64,000 nucleotides of DNA from Sinorhizobium americanum (GTDB taxonomy: Bacteria > Pseudomonadota > Alphaproteobacteria > Rhizobiales > Rhizobiaceae), in contig NZ_LNQC01000045.1 of the NCBI RefSeq assembly GCF_001651855.1, positions 62,001 to 126,000 of the forward strand. Direction: 5' to 3'. Shown here one piece after another: positions 18,711-28,286 of the stretch. Both the position numbers and the translations under genes were made by a program. The notes beneath the pieces are model-generated. The model saw only the letters and a program-made list of their open reading frames with translations. It did not search any database and had not been told where the DNA came from. The stretch's first letter is position 1. The number at the start of each line of letters is the position of its first letter.

Positions 18711-19250
18711 TTAGAAGGTCCCCGCCTGCGGCGACGGCGTCTGCGCTTCGGAAAGGGCGGCCTGCAGCTTCTGCTCCTGCTCCGGCGAGAGCGAGGTCTT
18801 CAATACGCGGCCGCGAAGCCCCGAGAGTTCGGCCAGAACCTTCTCGGGCTGCACCTTGCGCACCAGGATGAAAAGGGCCGACGAGTTGTTCGGGATCGTG
18901 CTGCCGAGCGACTTGATGAACTCGTCGTCGATGCCGTAGTCGGCAAGTGAACCCGAGAGGGCTCCGGCCCCCGCTCCGAGCGCGCCGCCGATGGCGAAGC
19001 CGGCGAGCGGGTTCAGGAATAGCAAGCCAACCAGCCCACCCCAGAGCGAGCCTGACAGAAGACCCGAGGCGGCCCCGACGGTGGTGAGATTGAGGCTCTG
19101 CTTCAGATGCACCTTGCCTTCGGCGTCGCGCACCACGACGACCGCATCTTCCAGATCGATCAGATATTCCTTCTTCAGGCTGTGGAGCTTGAGGAGAACC
19201 CGGTCGGCCTCCTCCGGCGAGTCGAAACCTATGACAATCAAGTCGGACAT
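18711..19250 (-). CDS. DUF1269 family membrane-associated protein
   Basis: 179 residues beginning MSDLIVIGFDSPEEADRVLLKL, the DUF1269 signature, followed by VVVVRDAEGKVHLKQ. A glycine-rich hydrophobic pair of segments (about 58-98; LFLNPLAGFAIGGALGAGAGALSG) comes next, then IDDEFIKSLGSTIPNNSSALFILVR. Family members are linked with stress responses but have no assigned reaction. An AGAGAGAG run precedes the ATG. It stands alone between convergent and divergent neighbours. Confidence 0.82.
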   Translation of the reverse strand: MSDLIVIGFDSPEEADRVLLKLHSLKKEYLIDLEDAVVVVRDAEGKVHLKQSLNLTTVGAASGLLSGSLWGGLVGLLFLNPLAGFAIGGALGAGAGALSGSLADYGIDDEFIKSLGSTIPNNSSALFILVRKVQPEKVLAELSGLRGRVLKTSLSPEQEQKLQAALSEAQTPSPQAGTF

Positions 19251-19397
19251 CTCTCTCTCCTCTGACCTTGAGTCGACGAACGCTGTCGTCGCGAGCAGGA
19301 GATAGAGCAGCGGGCGTATCCGGGTAGTGACTGGTCTAAAGAGTTGCGGCGAAACTCTGGTTTCGCAGCACCGGACCGCCCGGCGCTGCAGCCGGCC

Positions 19398-20051
19398 TCA
19401 GCGCAGGACGGCGTACTCGATCGCCGCGCGCAATTCCTCGATCCCGGCGCCCTTTTCCGAGGAGGTCGACAGCACCTCCGGATAGGCGGCCGGCCGCTTC
19501 TTGATCTTGTCGAGCGTTTCGGCGATCAGCCGCGGCACGCCGGCTGCCTTGATCTTGTCGGTCTTGGTCAAGACGATCTGATAGGAGACCGCCGCCTTGT
19601 CGAGCAGCGCCAGCACCTCTTCGTCGTTCTTCTTGATGCCGTGGCGGGCGTCGATCAGCACATAGACGCGCTTCAGCGTCGAGCGGCCGCGCAGATAGTC
19701 GAAGACCAGCTTCGTCCAGGCATCGACCTGTTCCTTCGGCGCCTGGGCGTAGCCGTAGCCCGGCATGTCGACGAGCGCCATCGGCGGCAGGTCATCGGCC
19801 TCGCCGGAATAGCCGTCCGGCACGAAATAGTTGAGTTCCTGCGTGCGCCCCGGCGTGTTGGAGGTGCGGGCGAGCCCCTTGTGTCCGACGAGGGCATTGA
19901 TCAGCGAGGACTTGCCGACATTCGAGCGTCCGGCAAAGGCAATCTCGGTCGGCCCCTCCGGTGGTAGGAACTTCATGGCGGGAACGCCGCGGATGAAGAT
20001 CCACGGCCGGCCGAACAGCGGCTTGTCGTCTTTCGTTCTGGTTTCGGCCAT
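19398..20051 (-). CDS. yihA: Ribosome biogenesis GTP-binding protein YihA/YsxC (EngB)
   Basis: Essential TRAFAC GTPase for 50S subunit maturation. G1 is [14 protein letters not shown]2 lies in [12 protein letters not shown]3 is VDMPGYG, G4 is LTKTDK. About 217 residues, typical length. I chose the ATG at 20051 ([10 protein letters not shown]) because AAGGA lies 8 nt upstream; a GTG two codons earlier is possible. In many alphaproteobacteria it directly follows yidC; here an EamA permease gene separates the two. Confidence 0.95.
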   Translation of the reverse strand: MAETRTKDDKPLFGRPWIFIRGVPAMKFLPPEGPTEIAFAGRSNVGKSSLINALVGHKGLARTSNTPGRTQELNYFVPDGYSGEADDLPPMALVDMPGYGYAQAPKEQVDAWTKLVFDYLRGRSTLKRVYVLIDARHGIKKNDEEVLALLDKAAVSYQIVLTKTDKIKAAGVPRLIAETLDKIKKRPAAYPEVLSTSSEKGAGIEELRAAIEYAVLR

Positions 20052-20105
20052 CGGCACGGTCCTTCATCGAGAAAGCGCATGGCTTCCCGGTTTTGCCCGT
20101 GGATG

Positions 20106-21038
20106 TCAAGGCGTCGGCGTTCGGACTGGCCGCCTGGGACCGTTCTGCTGGCGTCGGAACTCGTTGAACAGATAGGCAAGCAGCGCCACGAAGATGAATG
20201 TGCCGCCGATGATCGTCCGGCCGCTCGGCACCTCGCCATGAATGATGGCGACCCAGACGGGGCCGAGCACGGTTTCGGCCGTGCCGAGCAGGGCGGCAAG
20301 CGCCGACGGCACCAGCCGGGCACCGGTGACGAAGAGTGCCATGCCAAGCCCGAGATTGAAGGCGCCGAAGGCGAAAAGCAGGGCGAGCTCGCCCGACGTC
20401 ACCGCAAGGCCGGACGACTGGCTTGCCGCAATGGCGCTGGCGGCAAAGCAGCCGAAGCAGGTCGCCGGCGTCATCCGCACATGCGGGTAGCGACGGGTGA
20501 TCACGGTTGCAAACGCGAAGACGACGGGGATGAGCAGCGCGAGCGCATCGCCAACCGGCGAGACGGCCCCGGTCAGGCTCTCCGACACCATGATTGCGAC
20601 GCCAAAGATCACAGCGCCGATTGCACCCCAGGTGAAACGCGATACCCGTTCACGAAACAGGACCCAGCTTATCAGCGCGGCGAACAAGGGCACTCCGGCG
20701 CCGAGCAGAACGACATTGGCGATCGTGGTGTAGGAAATGGCGATGATGAAGGAGGTCGAGGCAGTCGTGAAGCACAGGCCAACGGCAATGCCCTGCCAGC
20801 CCATGCCCCTGAAGAGCGACAGAGTGCCGCGCGGTCCGTCGCGAACCAGCATGAAGGTGAGCAGGAAGAGACCGGCAAACAGGCAGCGCCAGAAGACAAT
20901 CGTCCAGCTATCGGGAATATCGAGGAAGCGCGCGATGGCGCCGCCGAAGCTCCAAAAGAAGGCCGAGCCGAAGACGAGCAGGGCGCCAAGCTTTTCGTTG
21001 GCGGCGAAGGGGGTGGAGGTGGCCGACGGGTCCGTCAT
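20106..21038 (-). CDS. EamA/DMT-family permease
   Basis: 310-residue inner-membrane transporter with ten hydrophobic segments arranged as two EamA repeats (first AFFWSFGGAIARFLDIPDSW, ending ALISWVLFRERVSRFTWGAIGAVI; second ending LLGTAETVLGPVWVAIIHGEVPSGRTIIGG). The RER and GE motifs fall at the usual positions. Substrate unknown. It sits between the yidC terminator and yihA, in the same orientation as both, and is 54 bp upstream of the yihA start. Confidence 0.88.
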   Translation of the reverse strand: MTDPSATSTPFAANEKLGALLVFGSAFFWSFGGAIARFLDIPDSWTIVFWRCLFAGLFLLTFMLVRDGPRGTLSLFRGMGWQGIAVGLCFTTASTSFIIAISYTTIANVVLLGAGVPLFAALISWVLFRERVSRFTWGAIGAVIFGVAIMVSESLTGAVSPVGDALALLIPVVFAFATVITRRYPHVRMTPATCFGCFAASAIAASQSSGLAVTSGELALLFAFGAFNLGLGMALFVTGARLVPSALAALLGTAETVLGPVWVAIIHGEVPSGRTIIGGTFIFVALLAYLFNEFRRQQNGPRRPVRTPTP

Positions 21039-21139
21039 GGTAAATTATCCCGAAGCATTGGCGCAGTAATTGGAGTAGCGCCTGATGCCCGTGCAGCGCG
21101 CCCGCGTCAACGCTATTCAGTGTCGCGATGGCGCCCAAA

Positions 21140-21171
21140 CGAAAAGCCCCGGACTTTGACGTCCGGGGCTT
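21140..21171 (-). terminator. Rho-independent terminator of the rpmH-rnpA-yidC operon
   Basis: Perfect 11-bp stem AAGCCCCGGAC (21144-21154) / GTCCGGGGCTT (21161-21171) with a 6-nt loop. On the minus strand it is followed by TTTTCG. It lies 22 bp beyond the yidC stop, which separates yidC from the permease gene. Confidence 0.85.
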
Positions 21172-21192
21172 CGTGATCGCTGCGCCTGCCGG

Positions 21193-22974
21193 CTATTCCG
21201 CCGGCTTCGGCTTCTTGGCGAACATTCCCTTCAGATTGTCGAAGAGCTCGATCTTCACGCCCTGGCGCTTCATGATGATTCCCTGCTGGAGGATCGACAG
21301 GGTGTTGTTCCAGGCCCAGTAGATCACCAGACCCGCCGGGAAGGACGCCAGCATGAAGGTGAAGACGAGCGGCATCCAGGTGAATAGCATCGCCTGGGTC
21401 GGGTCCGGCGGCGTCGGGTTCATGCGCATCTGCAGGAACATGGTGATACCCATGACGATCGGCCAGATGCCGAGGTGCAGGAAGGCCGGCCCGTCGAAGG
21501 GCAACAGGCCGAAGAGATTGACGATCGTCGTCGGATCGGGGGCGGAGAGATCCCGGATCCAGCCGAAGAACGGCGCGTGACGCATCTCGATCGTCACGTA
21601 GATCACCTTGTAGAGCGCGAAGAACACTGGAATCTGGATGACGATCGGCCAGCAGCCCGCCAGCGGGTTGATCTTCTCGTCCTTGTAGAGCTGCATCATC
21701 GCCTGCTGCAGCCCCATGCGGTCGTCGCCGAACTTCTTCTTCAGCTCCTCCATCTTAGGCTGAACCTTCTTCATGTTCGCCATAGACGCATATTGCTTGT
21801 TGGCGAGAGGGAAGAAGATCAGCTTGACGACGATCGTGGTGATCAGGATCGCGATGCCGAAGTTGCCGAACAGACGGAAGAAGAAGTCCATCATTTTGAA
21901 CATCGGCTTGGTGATGAAGTAGAACCAGCCCCAGTCGATCAGCTTGTCGAAATTGGGGATCGCGTAGGCAACTTCATAATTGTCCACGACCGGGACTTCC
22001 TTGGCGCCGGCGAAGACAAGGTTCTTGACCTCCGCGGACTGCCCCGGCGCGACGGTGATCGCATCGCTCTTATAGTCGCTCTGGTAACGGGGGCGGCCAT
22101 CGGCGAAGTGAGAGAAGCGGATGTCGAAGGGCGTCTCCTGCGGCGGGACGATCGTCGCGGCCCAGTACTTGTCGGTGATGCCGAGCCAGCCGCCCGTTGA
22201 TTTTCCCGGTTCGACCGGCTGGTCGTCCTCGACCTTCGAATAGCCGACTTCCTGCAGGCCGTTTTCGCCGGCGACCCCGATGAAGCCCTCGTGCAGCACG
22301 TAGATGCTCGGCGTGGTCGGTTTGTTGAAGCGCGTCACGCGGCCGTAGGAGGAAAGCGAGACCGGGGCGGAGCCCGCGTTCTTGATGCTGTCGACGACCT
22401 GGAACATATAGCGATCGTCGACCGAGATGGTCCGCGCGAAGGTGATGCCCTTGTCGTTGGTGTAGGTGAGCGTGACGGGCGTTGCCGGCGTCAGCTTGTC
22501 GCCGCCCGAAAGCGTCCAGACTGTCTGCGGGCCCGGCACCGATCCGCTCGCGTCGCTGCCGATATAGCCGATCTCGGTGAAATAGCCGTCGGCGGTCTCT
22601 GCCGGACTGAAAAGGGTGATGACCGGGCTCTTCGGGTCGACTGTCTCGCGGTACCCCTTGAGCTTCAGGTCGTCGAAACGGGCGCCGGTCAGGTTGATGG
22701 AGCCGGAAAGCGCCGGCGTGTCGATCGCCACGCGTGCAGACTTGGCGACCGCCTGCTCGCGGCTTTCGCCGGGGACCGCGCCGCCGGGCAGTGCCTGGCC
22801 GGGTGCGGCTTGCTGGCCGCCCTGCTGCGGCTGCGCCTGCTGCGTCTGCTGGGCTTTTTCCGCAGCGATCCGGTCCTTTTCCATCCGTGGATTGACATAG
22901 AAGAACTGCCAAGCGACGAGGATCAGCACCGAGAGCGCTATCGCCACGAAATAATTGCGGTTGTTTTCCATCAT
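21193..22974 (-). CDS. yidC: Membrane protein insertase YidC
   Basis: Sec-dependent and Sec-independent insertase and assembly chaperone of the inner membrane. The 593 residues fit the Gram-negative form. It has an N-terminal helix (about 8-27, [15 protein letters not shown]), a Gln/Ala/Pro-rich linker, a large periplasmic beta domain (about 75-360) and the conserved five-helix core with [46 protein letters not shown], and [18 protein letters not shown]. Its start overlaps the rnpA stop (ATGA), and a terminator follows. Complete and ordinary. Confidence 0.97.
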   Translation of the reverse strand: MMENNRNYFVAIALSVLILVAWQFFYVNPRMEKDRIAAEKAQQTQQAQPQQGGQQAAPGQALPGGAVPGESREQAVAKSARVAIDTPALSGSINLTGARFDDLKLKGYRETVDPKSPVITLFSPAETADGYFTEIGYIGSDASGSVPGPQTVWTLSGGDKLTPATPVTLTYTNDKGITFARTISVDDRYMFQVVDSIKNAGSAPVSLSSYGRVTRFNKPTTPSIYVLHEGFIGVAGENGLQEVGYSKVEDDQPVEPGKSTGGWLGITDKYWAATIVPPQETPFDIRFSHFADGRPRYQSDYKSDAITVAPGQSAEVKNLVFAGAKEVPVVDNYEVAYAIPNFDKLIDWGWFYFITKPMFKMMDFFFRLFGNFGIAILITTIVVKLIFFPLANKQYASMANMKKVQPKMEELKKKFGDDRMGLQQAMMQLYKDEKINPLAGCWPIVIQIPVFFALYKVIYVTIEMRHAPFFGWIRDLSAPDPTTIVNLFGLLPFDGPAFLHLGIWPIVMGITMFLQMRMNPTPPDPTQAMLFTWMPLVFTFMLASFPAGLVIYWAWNNTLSILQQGIIMKRQGVKIELFDNLKGMFAKKPKPAE

Positions 22975-23357
22975 GGTTTCCTGGAACCGGCCGGCGGCCG
23001 TTTCGGTTTCGGCTTGTTTTCGATGCGATCCTTGAGCGCCCGGGTCAATGCGTCGAAAGGTGCATTCAGGAGATCGCGTCGGGCGACAATCACATAGTCG
23101 TGTCCGGGTTTCATTGCAAACCCGGCGGACAGCCGCACGGCTTCTTTGAGGCGTCGGCGCATGCGGTTTCGCTCGACGGCGTTGCCGTGTTTTTTGGTGA
23201 CGGTGAAGCCGACGCGGGCTTCGCTTTCCGGATCGTTCCGGTCAAGCACTTCAAGGAGAAAGTGCGGCCCTTTTCGGGCTTCTCCCGTCCTGACCGCCAA
23301 AAACTGCGGACGGCTTTTCAGCCGTCCGACAGTGGTCTTGTCTTTTTCTGACGTCAT
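22971..23357 (-). CDS. rnpA: Ribonuclease P protein component
   Basis: Protein subunit that helps RNase P RNA cleave pre-tRNA 5' leaders. About 128 residues from [14 protein letters not shown], with the RNR motif in [19 protein letters not shown] and [14 protein letters not shown]. An ATG at 23369 would add four residues; neither has a clear Shine-Dalgarno, and translational coupling to rpmH (32-bp gap) is likely. The stop overlaps the yidC start by 4 bp. The RNA subunit gene rnpB is not in the window. Confidence 0.95.
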   Translation of the reverse strand: MTSEKDKTTVGRLKSRPQFLAVRTGEARKGPHFLLEVLDRNDPESEARVGFTVTKKHGNAVERNRMRRRLKEAVRLSAGFAMKPGHDYVIVARRDLLNAPFDALTRALKDRIENKPKPKRPPAGSRKP

Positions 23358-23389
23358 GTGCCCAAACAATGCTTTCGGGCAGCTTCGGC

Positions 23390-23524
23390 TCAGGCCGAAA
23401 GACGCTTGCGGCCACGAGCCCGGCGGGCTGCGAGGACCTTCTGGCCACCCTTGGTGGACATGCGTGCACGGAAGCCGTGACGGCGCTTGCGAACAAGCTT
23501 GGATGGTTGGTAGGTACGCTTCAT
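23390..23524 (-). CDS. rpmH: 50S ribosomal protein L34
   Basis: 44-residue, strongly basic protein starting [20 protein letters not shown] and ending GRKRLSA, the invariant L34 pattern; read directly from the minus strand. It is the first gene of the rpmH-rnpA-yidC operon, the classical arrangement that in many bacteria lies near the replication origin. No dnaA gene or origin repeats are in the window, consistent with alphaproteobacteria where they are apart. Confidence 0.97.
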   Translation of the reverse strand: MKRTYQPSKLVRKRRHGFRARMSTKGGQKVLAARRARGRKRLSA

Positions 23525-23853
23525 TTATTTAATACCGCGGTGTGCGGCCCTTCTTGGGTTTGCAATTTGCAAGAGCGTTTACGTTACCGGGCATGGCTCC
23601 GCTTTCGCGCGGCTTGACCGGACGTGCGCGGCTTATAAGGACAAATGTGCGGCAAAGTCAATTCCCGCGACTTTTTCCCTCCGCGCAAGGCCGAGACAGA
23701 AGGCGATATCGGTCAGGGAAACGCATCGTTCCGGCACATTTCATGAAATGCTGAGGCCTTTGTTAACCTCATGTATTTTAGAATTTACTGAAACGTGTAT
23801 GCCGCATACCAATGCTCGTTAAGGGTGAGTGGCGGCGGCGAGGGGAGCAGGAA
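23525..23853. other. Intergenic region rpmH / chemoreceptor, 329 bp
   Basis: Divergent control region. It holds the rpmH promoter and leader on the left. To the right, AT-rich sequence (about 23755-23800, including TTTGTTAACC and TATTTTAGAATTTAC) probably contains the chemoreceptor promoter. No RNA gene is recognisable. Confidence 0.5.
23633..23661 (-). promoter_or_regulatory. Sigma-70 type promoter of rpmH
   Basis: On the minus strand TTGACT (23661-23656), a 17-bp spacer, then TTATAA (23638-23633), an excellent match to the housekeeping consensus. It would give a leader of about 100 nt before the rpmH ATG at 23524. Confidence 0.75.
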
Positions 23854-25851
23854 ATGAGAATTCGCGGAAAGATCTACCTGATCGTCGGCATCATGGGCCT
23901 GCTGGCGATCGCCATCACCGGCATGTCGCTGATGATCGTATCCAGATACAACGACGAACTTGAGCAACTCCAGAACGCGTCCGAACGGAGCTTCAAGGGC
24001 GAGCGGCTCAATCGTCTGGTCACCGCCGTGGTGATGGAGTCGCGCGGCGTCTACGCCGCACCGACGATCGAGAAGGCAACCCCTTTCGCCGAAGGCATCA
24101 TCAAGAACCTCGACAAGATCGACGCGCTGCTAAAGGATTGGCGCCCGCTGGTTCCGGCCGACAAGCTGCCGGCCTTCGATGCGGTCGCCAAGCGGGCCGG
24201 GGAATTCAAGACGTTCCGCACCGAAACCGCGCGGCTCGGCCGGGAGGTCTCGCCGCAGGCCGCCAACGAGCAGGGCAACAACGAGGCGAACCGCGCCAAC
24301 CGCAAGGCTTTCCAGGCGGAGATCGACGTCGTCGTCGACGCCGACCGTGAGTCGCTTCAAGCCATCAACGATGAGATCGCCGCCTTCGAAGACGCCGTCG
24401 TTCTCGTCCTCCTCGGCATGGCCGGCCTCGGCATGGCTGCCGGCATAGGGGCGGCCTTCTATGTCGGCACCAATCATCTCAGCCGGCCGATCGTCGACCT
24501 GACCGGCCGGATGAAGCTGCTGGCCGGCGGCGACCTCTTGGTCGATGTGCCCTTTGCCGGGCGCAAGGACGAGATCGGCGACATGGCCGCGGCCGTCGAA
24601 GTCTTCAAGCAGAACGGGCTCGCCGTGCGCGAGTTGAATGCCCAGGAAGCGGCGCTGCGCGAAAAGAGCGCCGACCTCCAGTCGAGCATCGGCATCGTCG
24701 TTGCGGCCGCGGCCGCCGGCGACTTCGCCCAGCGCATCGGCAAGGATTACGACAACGACGATCTGAACCGCTTCGCCGCCAGCGTCAACGAGCTCGTCGG
24801 CAGCGTCGACAGCGGTATCGCCGAAACGCGTCGGGTGATCGCGAGCCTTGCCGCCGGCGATCTGACGCAGAGCATGGACGGCCGCTTCCAGGGCGCCTTC
24901 GCCGAACTGCAGAGGAATGTCAACGAGACGTTCTCGACGTTGCAGAAGACGATGCGCGAGGTGCGTTCGGCGACGGATTCGATCAACGGCAACGCGTCCG
25001 AGTTGCGCTCGGCAGCCGACGACCTGTCGAAGCGGACCGAGCAGCAGGCGGCCGCGCTGGAGGAGACCTCCGCCGCCCTCGACGAGATCACCGCGGCGGT
25101 GAAGAGTTCGACCGAGCGAGCGCATGAAGCAACGGTCATGGTCACAGAAGCGAAGGAAAATGCCGCCGAATCCGCGTCGGTCGTGCGCAACGCCATCGAG
25201 GCGATGGGGCGCATCGAGCAGGCCTCGAGCGAGATCGGCCAGATCACCAACGTCATCGACGAGATCGCCTTCCAGACAAACCTGCTGGCGCTGAACGCGG
25301 GCGTCGAAGCGGCCCGGGCAGGGGACGCCGGTAAGGGGTTTGCGGTCGTCGCGCAGGAAGTCCGCGAACTCGCCCAACGCGCCGCCAGCGCCGCCAAGGA
25401 TATCAAGGCGCTCATCTCGAAATCCGGCAGCGAGGTGGCCACCGGCGTCAAGCTGGTGCAGGCGACCGGCGCCGCGCTCGGCGAGATCGAGACGCGGGTG
25501 CTGAAGATCAACGACCACATCCATTCGATCGCTACCGCCGCGCGCGAGCAGTCGACAGGGCTCGGCGAGGTGAGCACCGCCGTCAACCAGATGGACCAGG
25601 TGACGCAACGCAACGCCGCCATGGTCGAGGAGGCGAATGCGGCGACGCACAAGCTCTCCGCCGAAGCGAACGGTCTCGCGACGCTCATCACCTATTTCAA
25701 GGTCGAGCGCGAGCCGACGCGTGCAGCGACCGCGGCCAGGGAGACCAGCCGTCCCGTCGCTTCGCCGGCCCGCCGCATGATGGGAACCGTCGCCCGCGCC
25801 TTCGGCGGCGGCTCGGCCGCTGCCGCCCGCAGCGAATGGGAAGAATTCTAA
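23854..25851 (+). CDS. Methyl-accepting chemotaxis protein with C-terminal EWEEF tail
   Basis: 665-residue transmembrane chemoreceptor. TM1 is about 7-27, a periplasmic helical sensor domain is about 28-190, and TM2 is about 192-217. Three HAMP-like segments follow (ending near KQNGLAVREL, NELVGSVDSGI and QRNVNETF), then methylation helices and the invariant hairpin with IDEIAFQTNLLALNAGVEAARAG. The last five residues are EWEEF, like the NWETF-type tether for CheR/CheB. The sensor domain is unassigned; ligand unknown. I chose 23854 because GGAGCAGGAA precedes it and the protein then starts MRIRGKIYLIVG. No other chemotaxis gene is in the window. Confidence 0.93.
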   Translation: MRIRGKIYLIVGIMGLLAIAITGMSLMIVSRYNDELEQLQNASERSFKGERLNRLVTAVVMESRGVYAAPTIEKATPFAEGIIKNLDKIDALLKDWRPLVPADKLPAFDAVAKRAGEFKTFRTETARLGREVSPQAANEQGNNEANRANRKAFQAEIDVVVDADRESLQAINDEIAAFEDAVVLVLLGMAGLGMAAGIGAAFYVGTNHLSRPIVDLTGRMKLLAGGDLLVDVPFAGRKDEIGDMAAAVEVFKQNGLAVRELNAQEAALREKSADLQSSIGIVVAAAAAGDFAQRIGKDYDNDDLNRFAASVNELVGSVDSGIAETRRVIASLAAGDLTQSMDGRFQGAFAELQRNVNETFSTLQKTMREVRSATDSINGNASELRSAADDLSKRTEQQAAALEETSAALDEITAAVKSSTERAHEATVMVTEAKENAAESASVVRNAIEAMGRIEQASSEIGQITNVIDEIAFQTNLLALNAGVEAARAGDAGKGFAVVAQEVRELAQRAASAAKDIKALISKSGSEVATGVKLVQATGAALGEIETRVLKINDHIHSIATAAREQSTGLGEVSTAVNQMDQVTQRNAAMVEEANAATHKLSAEANGLATLITYFKVEREPTRAATAARETSRPVASPARRMMGTVARAFGGGSAAAARSEWEEF

Positions 25852-26019
25852 GTCTCGGTTCGGCAGACTCGAGCAATCTCAAGGAGCCCGCGTCTCACGG
25901 CAAAGTGAGTTGTCACGGCCGCCCTTTCACGATGACGTTTGAGGGCGCGACCATTCTTTACTGGTCTGCAGCGCGAAGTCCTTTTAAGTCAGGAGCAAGT
26001 CTCGCCGAAAGCAAAGTTC

Positions 26020-26820
26020 ATGAGCCAGGATGTCAGCAACAGGGCGGAAGAAGGAGCGGCCCTGAGAGCGTCGCCGGGCCGGAAGGACGGTGTTTTTGGA
26101 GGGAGCAGGTCGTCGCGCTGGCGGTTCCTGCCGCTTGCGCTGTTGTTTGCCGGCGGAGCGGCCGCCTACGCCCTCGGGCTGCACAACTATGTTTCGCTGT
26201 CGGCGCTCGTCCGTCATCAGGAGGCGCTGAGCCTCCATGTCGATGCCTATCCGCTTCGCTCCGGCCTCGCCTTCTTCGTCGTCTATGTCGCCGCGGTGGT
26301 CTTCTCGATCCCCGCGGCATCGGTGCTGACAATTGCCGCCGGGTTTCTGTTCGGCCCCTTCCTCGGAGGCGCGATCACTGTTCTTGCCGCTACCTTGGGC
26401 TCGACCCTCCTGTTCATCGCGGCGCGTGGCGTGCTCGCCGATCTCTTGCGCCGGCGTGCCGGACGCTTTCTGGAGCGCCTCGCGGAAGGATTTCGGCGCA
26501 ACGCGTTCCTTTACCTGCTGGTGTTGCGGCTGGCGCCGATCTTTCCGTTCTTCATCGTCAATATCGCGCCGGCCTTCTTCGATGTGAAGCTACGGACCTT
26601 CGTCGCCGCCACTCTCATCGGCATCGTTCCGGCAACCTTTGCCTATGCGTGGCTGGGCTGCGAACTCGATGACGTAATTGCCCGCGCCGGCGAGAGCGGG
26701 AACGCGCTGTCGCTTTCGGATTTCGCCACGAGGGAGATTTCGCTCGCGCTTCTCGCGCTCGCCCTGTTTGCGGCATTGCCTCTGGCATACAGGCTAATAA
26801 AGTCACGTCGACAAGGCTGA
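26020..26820 (+). CDS. TVP38/TMEM64 (DedA-like) membrane protein
   Basis: 266-residue inner-membrane protein with about six hydrophobic segments. The VTT/SNARE-associated signature includes FFVVYVAAVVFSIPAASVLT, AAGFLFGPFLGGAITVLAATLGSTLLF and LRLAPIFPFFIVNIAPAFFDV. The family includes lipid scramblase- and transporter-like proteins. I chose the ATG at 26020 (MSQDVSNRAEE); the frame is open further upstream without a good ribosome site. The next gene starts with a GTG 19 bp after this stop and encodes a disulfide reductase-like flavoprotein. The TVP38 plus flavoprotein pairing is recurrent in bacteria, which suggests a joint role. Confidence 0.85.
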   Translation: MSQDVSNRAEEGAALRASPGRKDGVFGGSRSSRWRFLPLALLFAGGAAAYALGLHNYVSLSALVRHQEALSLHVDAYPLRSGLAFFVVYVAAVVFSIPAASVLTIAAGFLFGPFLGGAITVLAATLGSTLLFIAARGVLADLLRRRAGRFLERLAEGFRRNAFLYLLVLRLAPIFPFFIVNIAPAFFDVKLRTFVAATLIGIVPATFAYAWLGCELDDVIARAGESGNALSLSDFATREISLALLALALFAALPLAYRLIKSRRQG

Positions 26821-26839
26821 CGGTGGGAAGGCGCGCAGC

Positions 26840-28264
26840 GTGGGGAAGACACTCAATCCGGACATCTGCGTGATCGGCGGCGGCGCGGCCGGCCTGTCGC
26901 TCGCCGCCGGTGCAGCCGCCTTCGGCGTTCCAACCGTTCTGGTCGAACAGGGCAAGATGGGCGGCGACTGCCTGAACTATGGCTGTGTGCCATCGAAGGC
27001 ACTGATCGCGGCGGCAAGGCGGGCGCAGGCAATGCGCCAGGCCAGTGAATTCGGCCTCGTGGCGGCGGAGCCGTTCATCGATGGCGAAAGGCTGCAGGCG
27101 CGCATCCGCTCGGTGATCGACGGCATCGCACCGCATGATTCCGTCGAGCGTTTCGCCGGCCTCGGCGTAAAGGTCATCCAGGAATCGGCCCGTTTCGTCG
27201 ACGACCGAACGGTCGCCGCCGGCGATCATCTCATCCGCGCCCGGCGTTTCGTCATTGCCACGGGCTCCTCGCCCGCCATTCCGCCGATCGCGGGCCTGGC
27301 GGAGACGCCGTACCTGACGAATGAATCGCTGTTCGATGTCACTCCCCTGCCTCCCCATCTCGTCATCATCGGCGCCGGGCCTTTCGGCCTCGAGATGGCG
27401 CAGGCCCATTGCCGATTGGGAGCCCGCGTCACGATCGTCGAAAGCGCCGGCGCCCTGTCGAAGGAAGATCCGGAACTGAAAGCGATCGTGCTCGATGCCG
27501 TCCGCGCTGAAGGCACAGCGCTCCACGAGAGGACCGACATTCGCTCGGTCGAGCGCGATGGCGACGGGATGCGGCTGCATTGCGTGGGCGAAAACGCCGC
27601 ATTCGATATCGACGGCAGCGATCTGTTGCTCGCCACGGGCCGTACCGCGAATCATGCGGCCCTGAACCTCGGCGCAGCCGGCATTCGTCACGATGCGCAG
27701 CGGATTTTCGTCGGCGCCGACCTGCGCACCAGCAACCGCCGCGTCTATGTAATCGGCGACGCGGCCGGCGGCCTGCAATTCACACATGCCGCGAACTACC
27801 ACGCCCGGCTCGTCCTGCAGCAAATTCTCTTCCGACTGCCGACGCGCGAAATCCGGGACATCGTTCCCCGGGTCACCTTCACGGACCCGGAAATTGCCCA
27901 GGTCGGACCGACCGAGGAGGAGGCGCGCGCAAGCTTTGGCGCGATTGACGTGGTCCGTTGGGACCTGGCAGGAAACGACCGGTCCCGAACGGACGGCCTG
28001 GGCCGGGGGATGGTCAAGGTCGTGGTCGGCCGCGGCGGGCGCATTCTCGGTGCCGGGATTGCCGGTGCAGGTGCGGGTGAGATGATCAACCTTTGGGCCT
28101 TCGCCATTGCCAACCGGCTGACACTCAAGAATTTTCGCGGTTATGTCGCGCCCTATCCCACCCTTTCCGAGATTGGAAAACAGGCGGCGATCTCCTATTA
28201 TTCGCCAATGGCGCAAAATCGCTTCGTCCGCTCCGCGATCCGAATGCTGCGGCGGTTCGGCTGA
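26840..28264 (+). CDS. FAD-dependent pyridine nucleotide-disulfide oxidoreductase (MerA/Lpd-like)
   Basis: 474-residue two-dinucleotide-fold flavoprotein: FAD motif ICVIGGGAAGLSLAAGAA, redox-active disulfide GGDCLNYGCVPSKAL (Cys44 and Cys49), NAD(P) motif LVIIGAGPFGLEMAQ, ATG-type second FAD site (LLATGRTANHAA, VYVIGDAAGG) and a dimerisation domain. The base that in dihydrolipoamide dehydrogenase lies in HPT is Tyr here (APYPTLSE), and the C-terminal Cys pair of mercuric reductase is absent (ends RMLRRFG). Neither of those activities is therefore supported; the substrate is open. Starts with GTG after GGGAAGG. Placed between the TVP38 gene and a histidine kinase gene, with gaps of about 20 bp. 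Confidence 0.88.
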   Translation: MGKTLNPDICVIGGGAAGLSLAAGAAAFGVPTVLVEQGKMGGDCLNYGCVPSKALIAAARRAQAMRQASEFGLVAAEPFIDGERLQARIRSVIDGIAPHDSVERFAGLGVKVIQESARFVDDRTVAAGDHLIRARRFVIATGSSPAIPPIAGLAETPYLTNESLFDVTPLPPHLVIIGAGPFGLEMAQAHCRLGARVTIVESAGALSKEDPELKAIVLDAVRAEGTALHERTDIRSVERDGDGMRLHCVGENAAFDIDGSDLLLATGRTANHAALNLGAAGIRHDAQRIFVGADLRTSNRRVYVIGDAAGGLQFTHAANYHARLVLQQILFRLPTREIRDIVPRVTFTDPEIAQVGPTEEEARASFGAIDVVRWDLAGNDRSRTDGLGRGMVKVVVGRGGRILGAGIAGAGAGEMINLWAFAIANRLTLKNFRGYVAPYPTLSEIGKQAAISYYSPMAQNRFVRSAIRMLRRFG

Positions 28265-28286
28265 CGGCAGGGAATAGTCACTGGTG

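Noticed and set aside
26840-28264. Mercuric reductase or dihydrolipoamide dehydrogenase
   Set aside because: The redox disulfide is present, but the C-terminal Cys pair of MerA and the His of the Lpd HPT motif are missing; no mer genes nearby.
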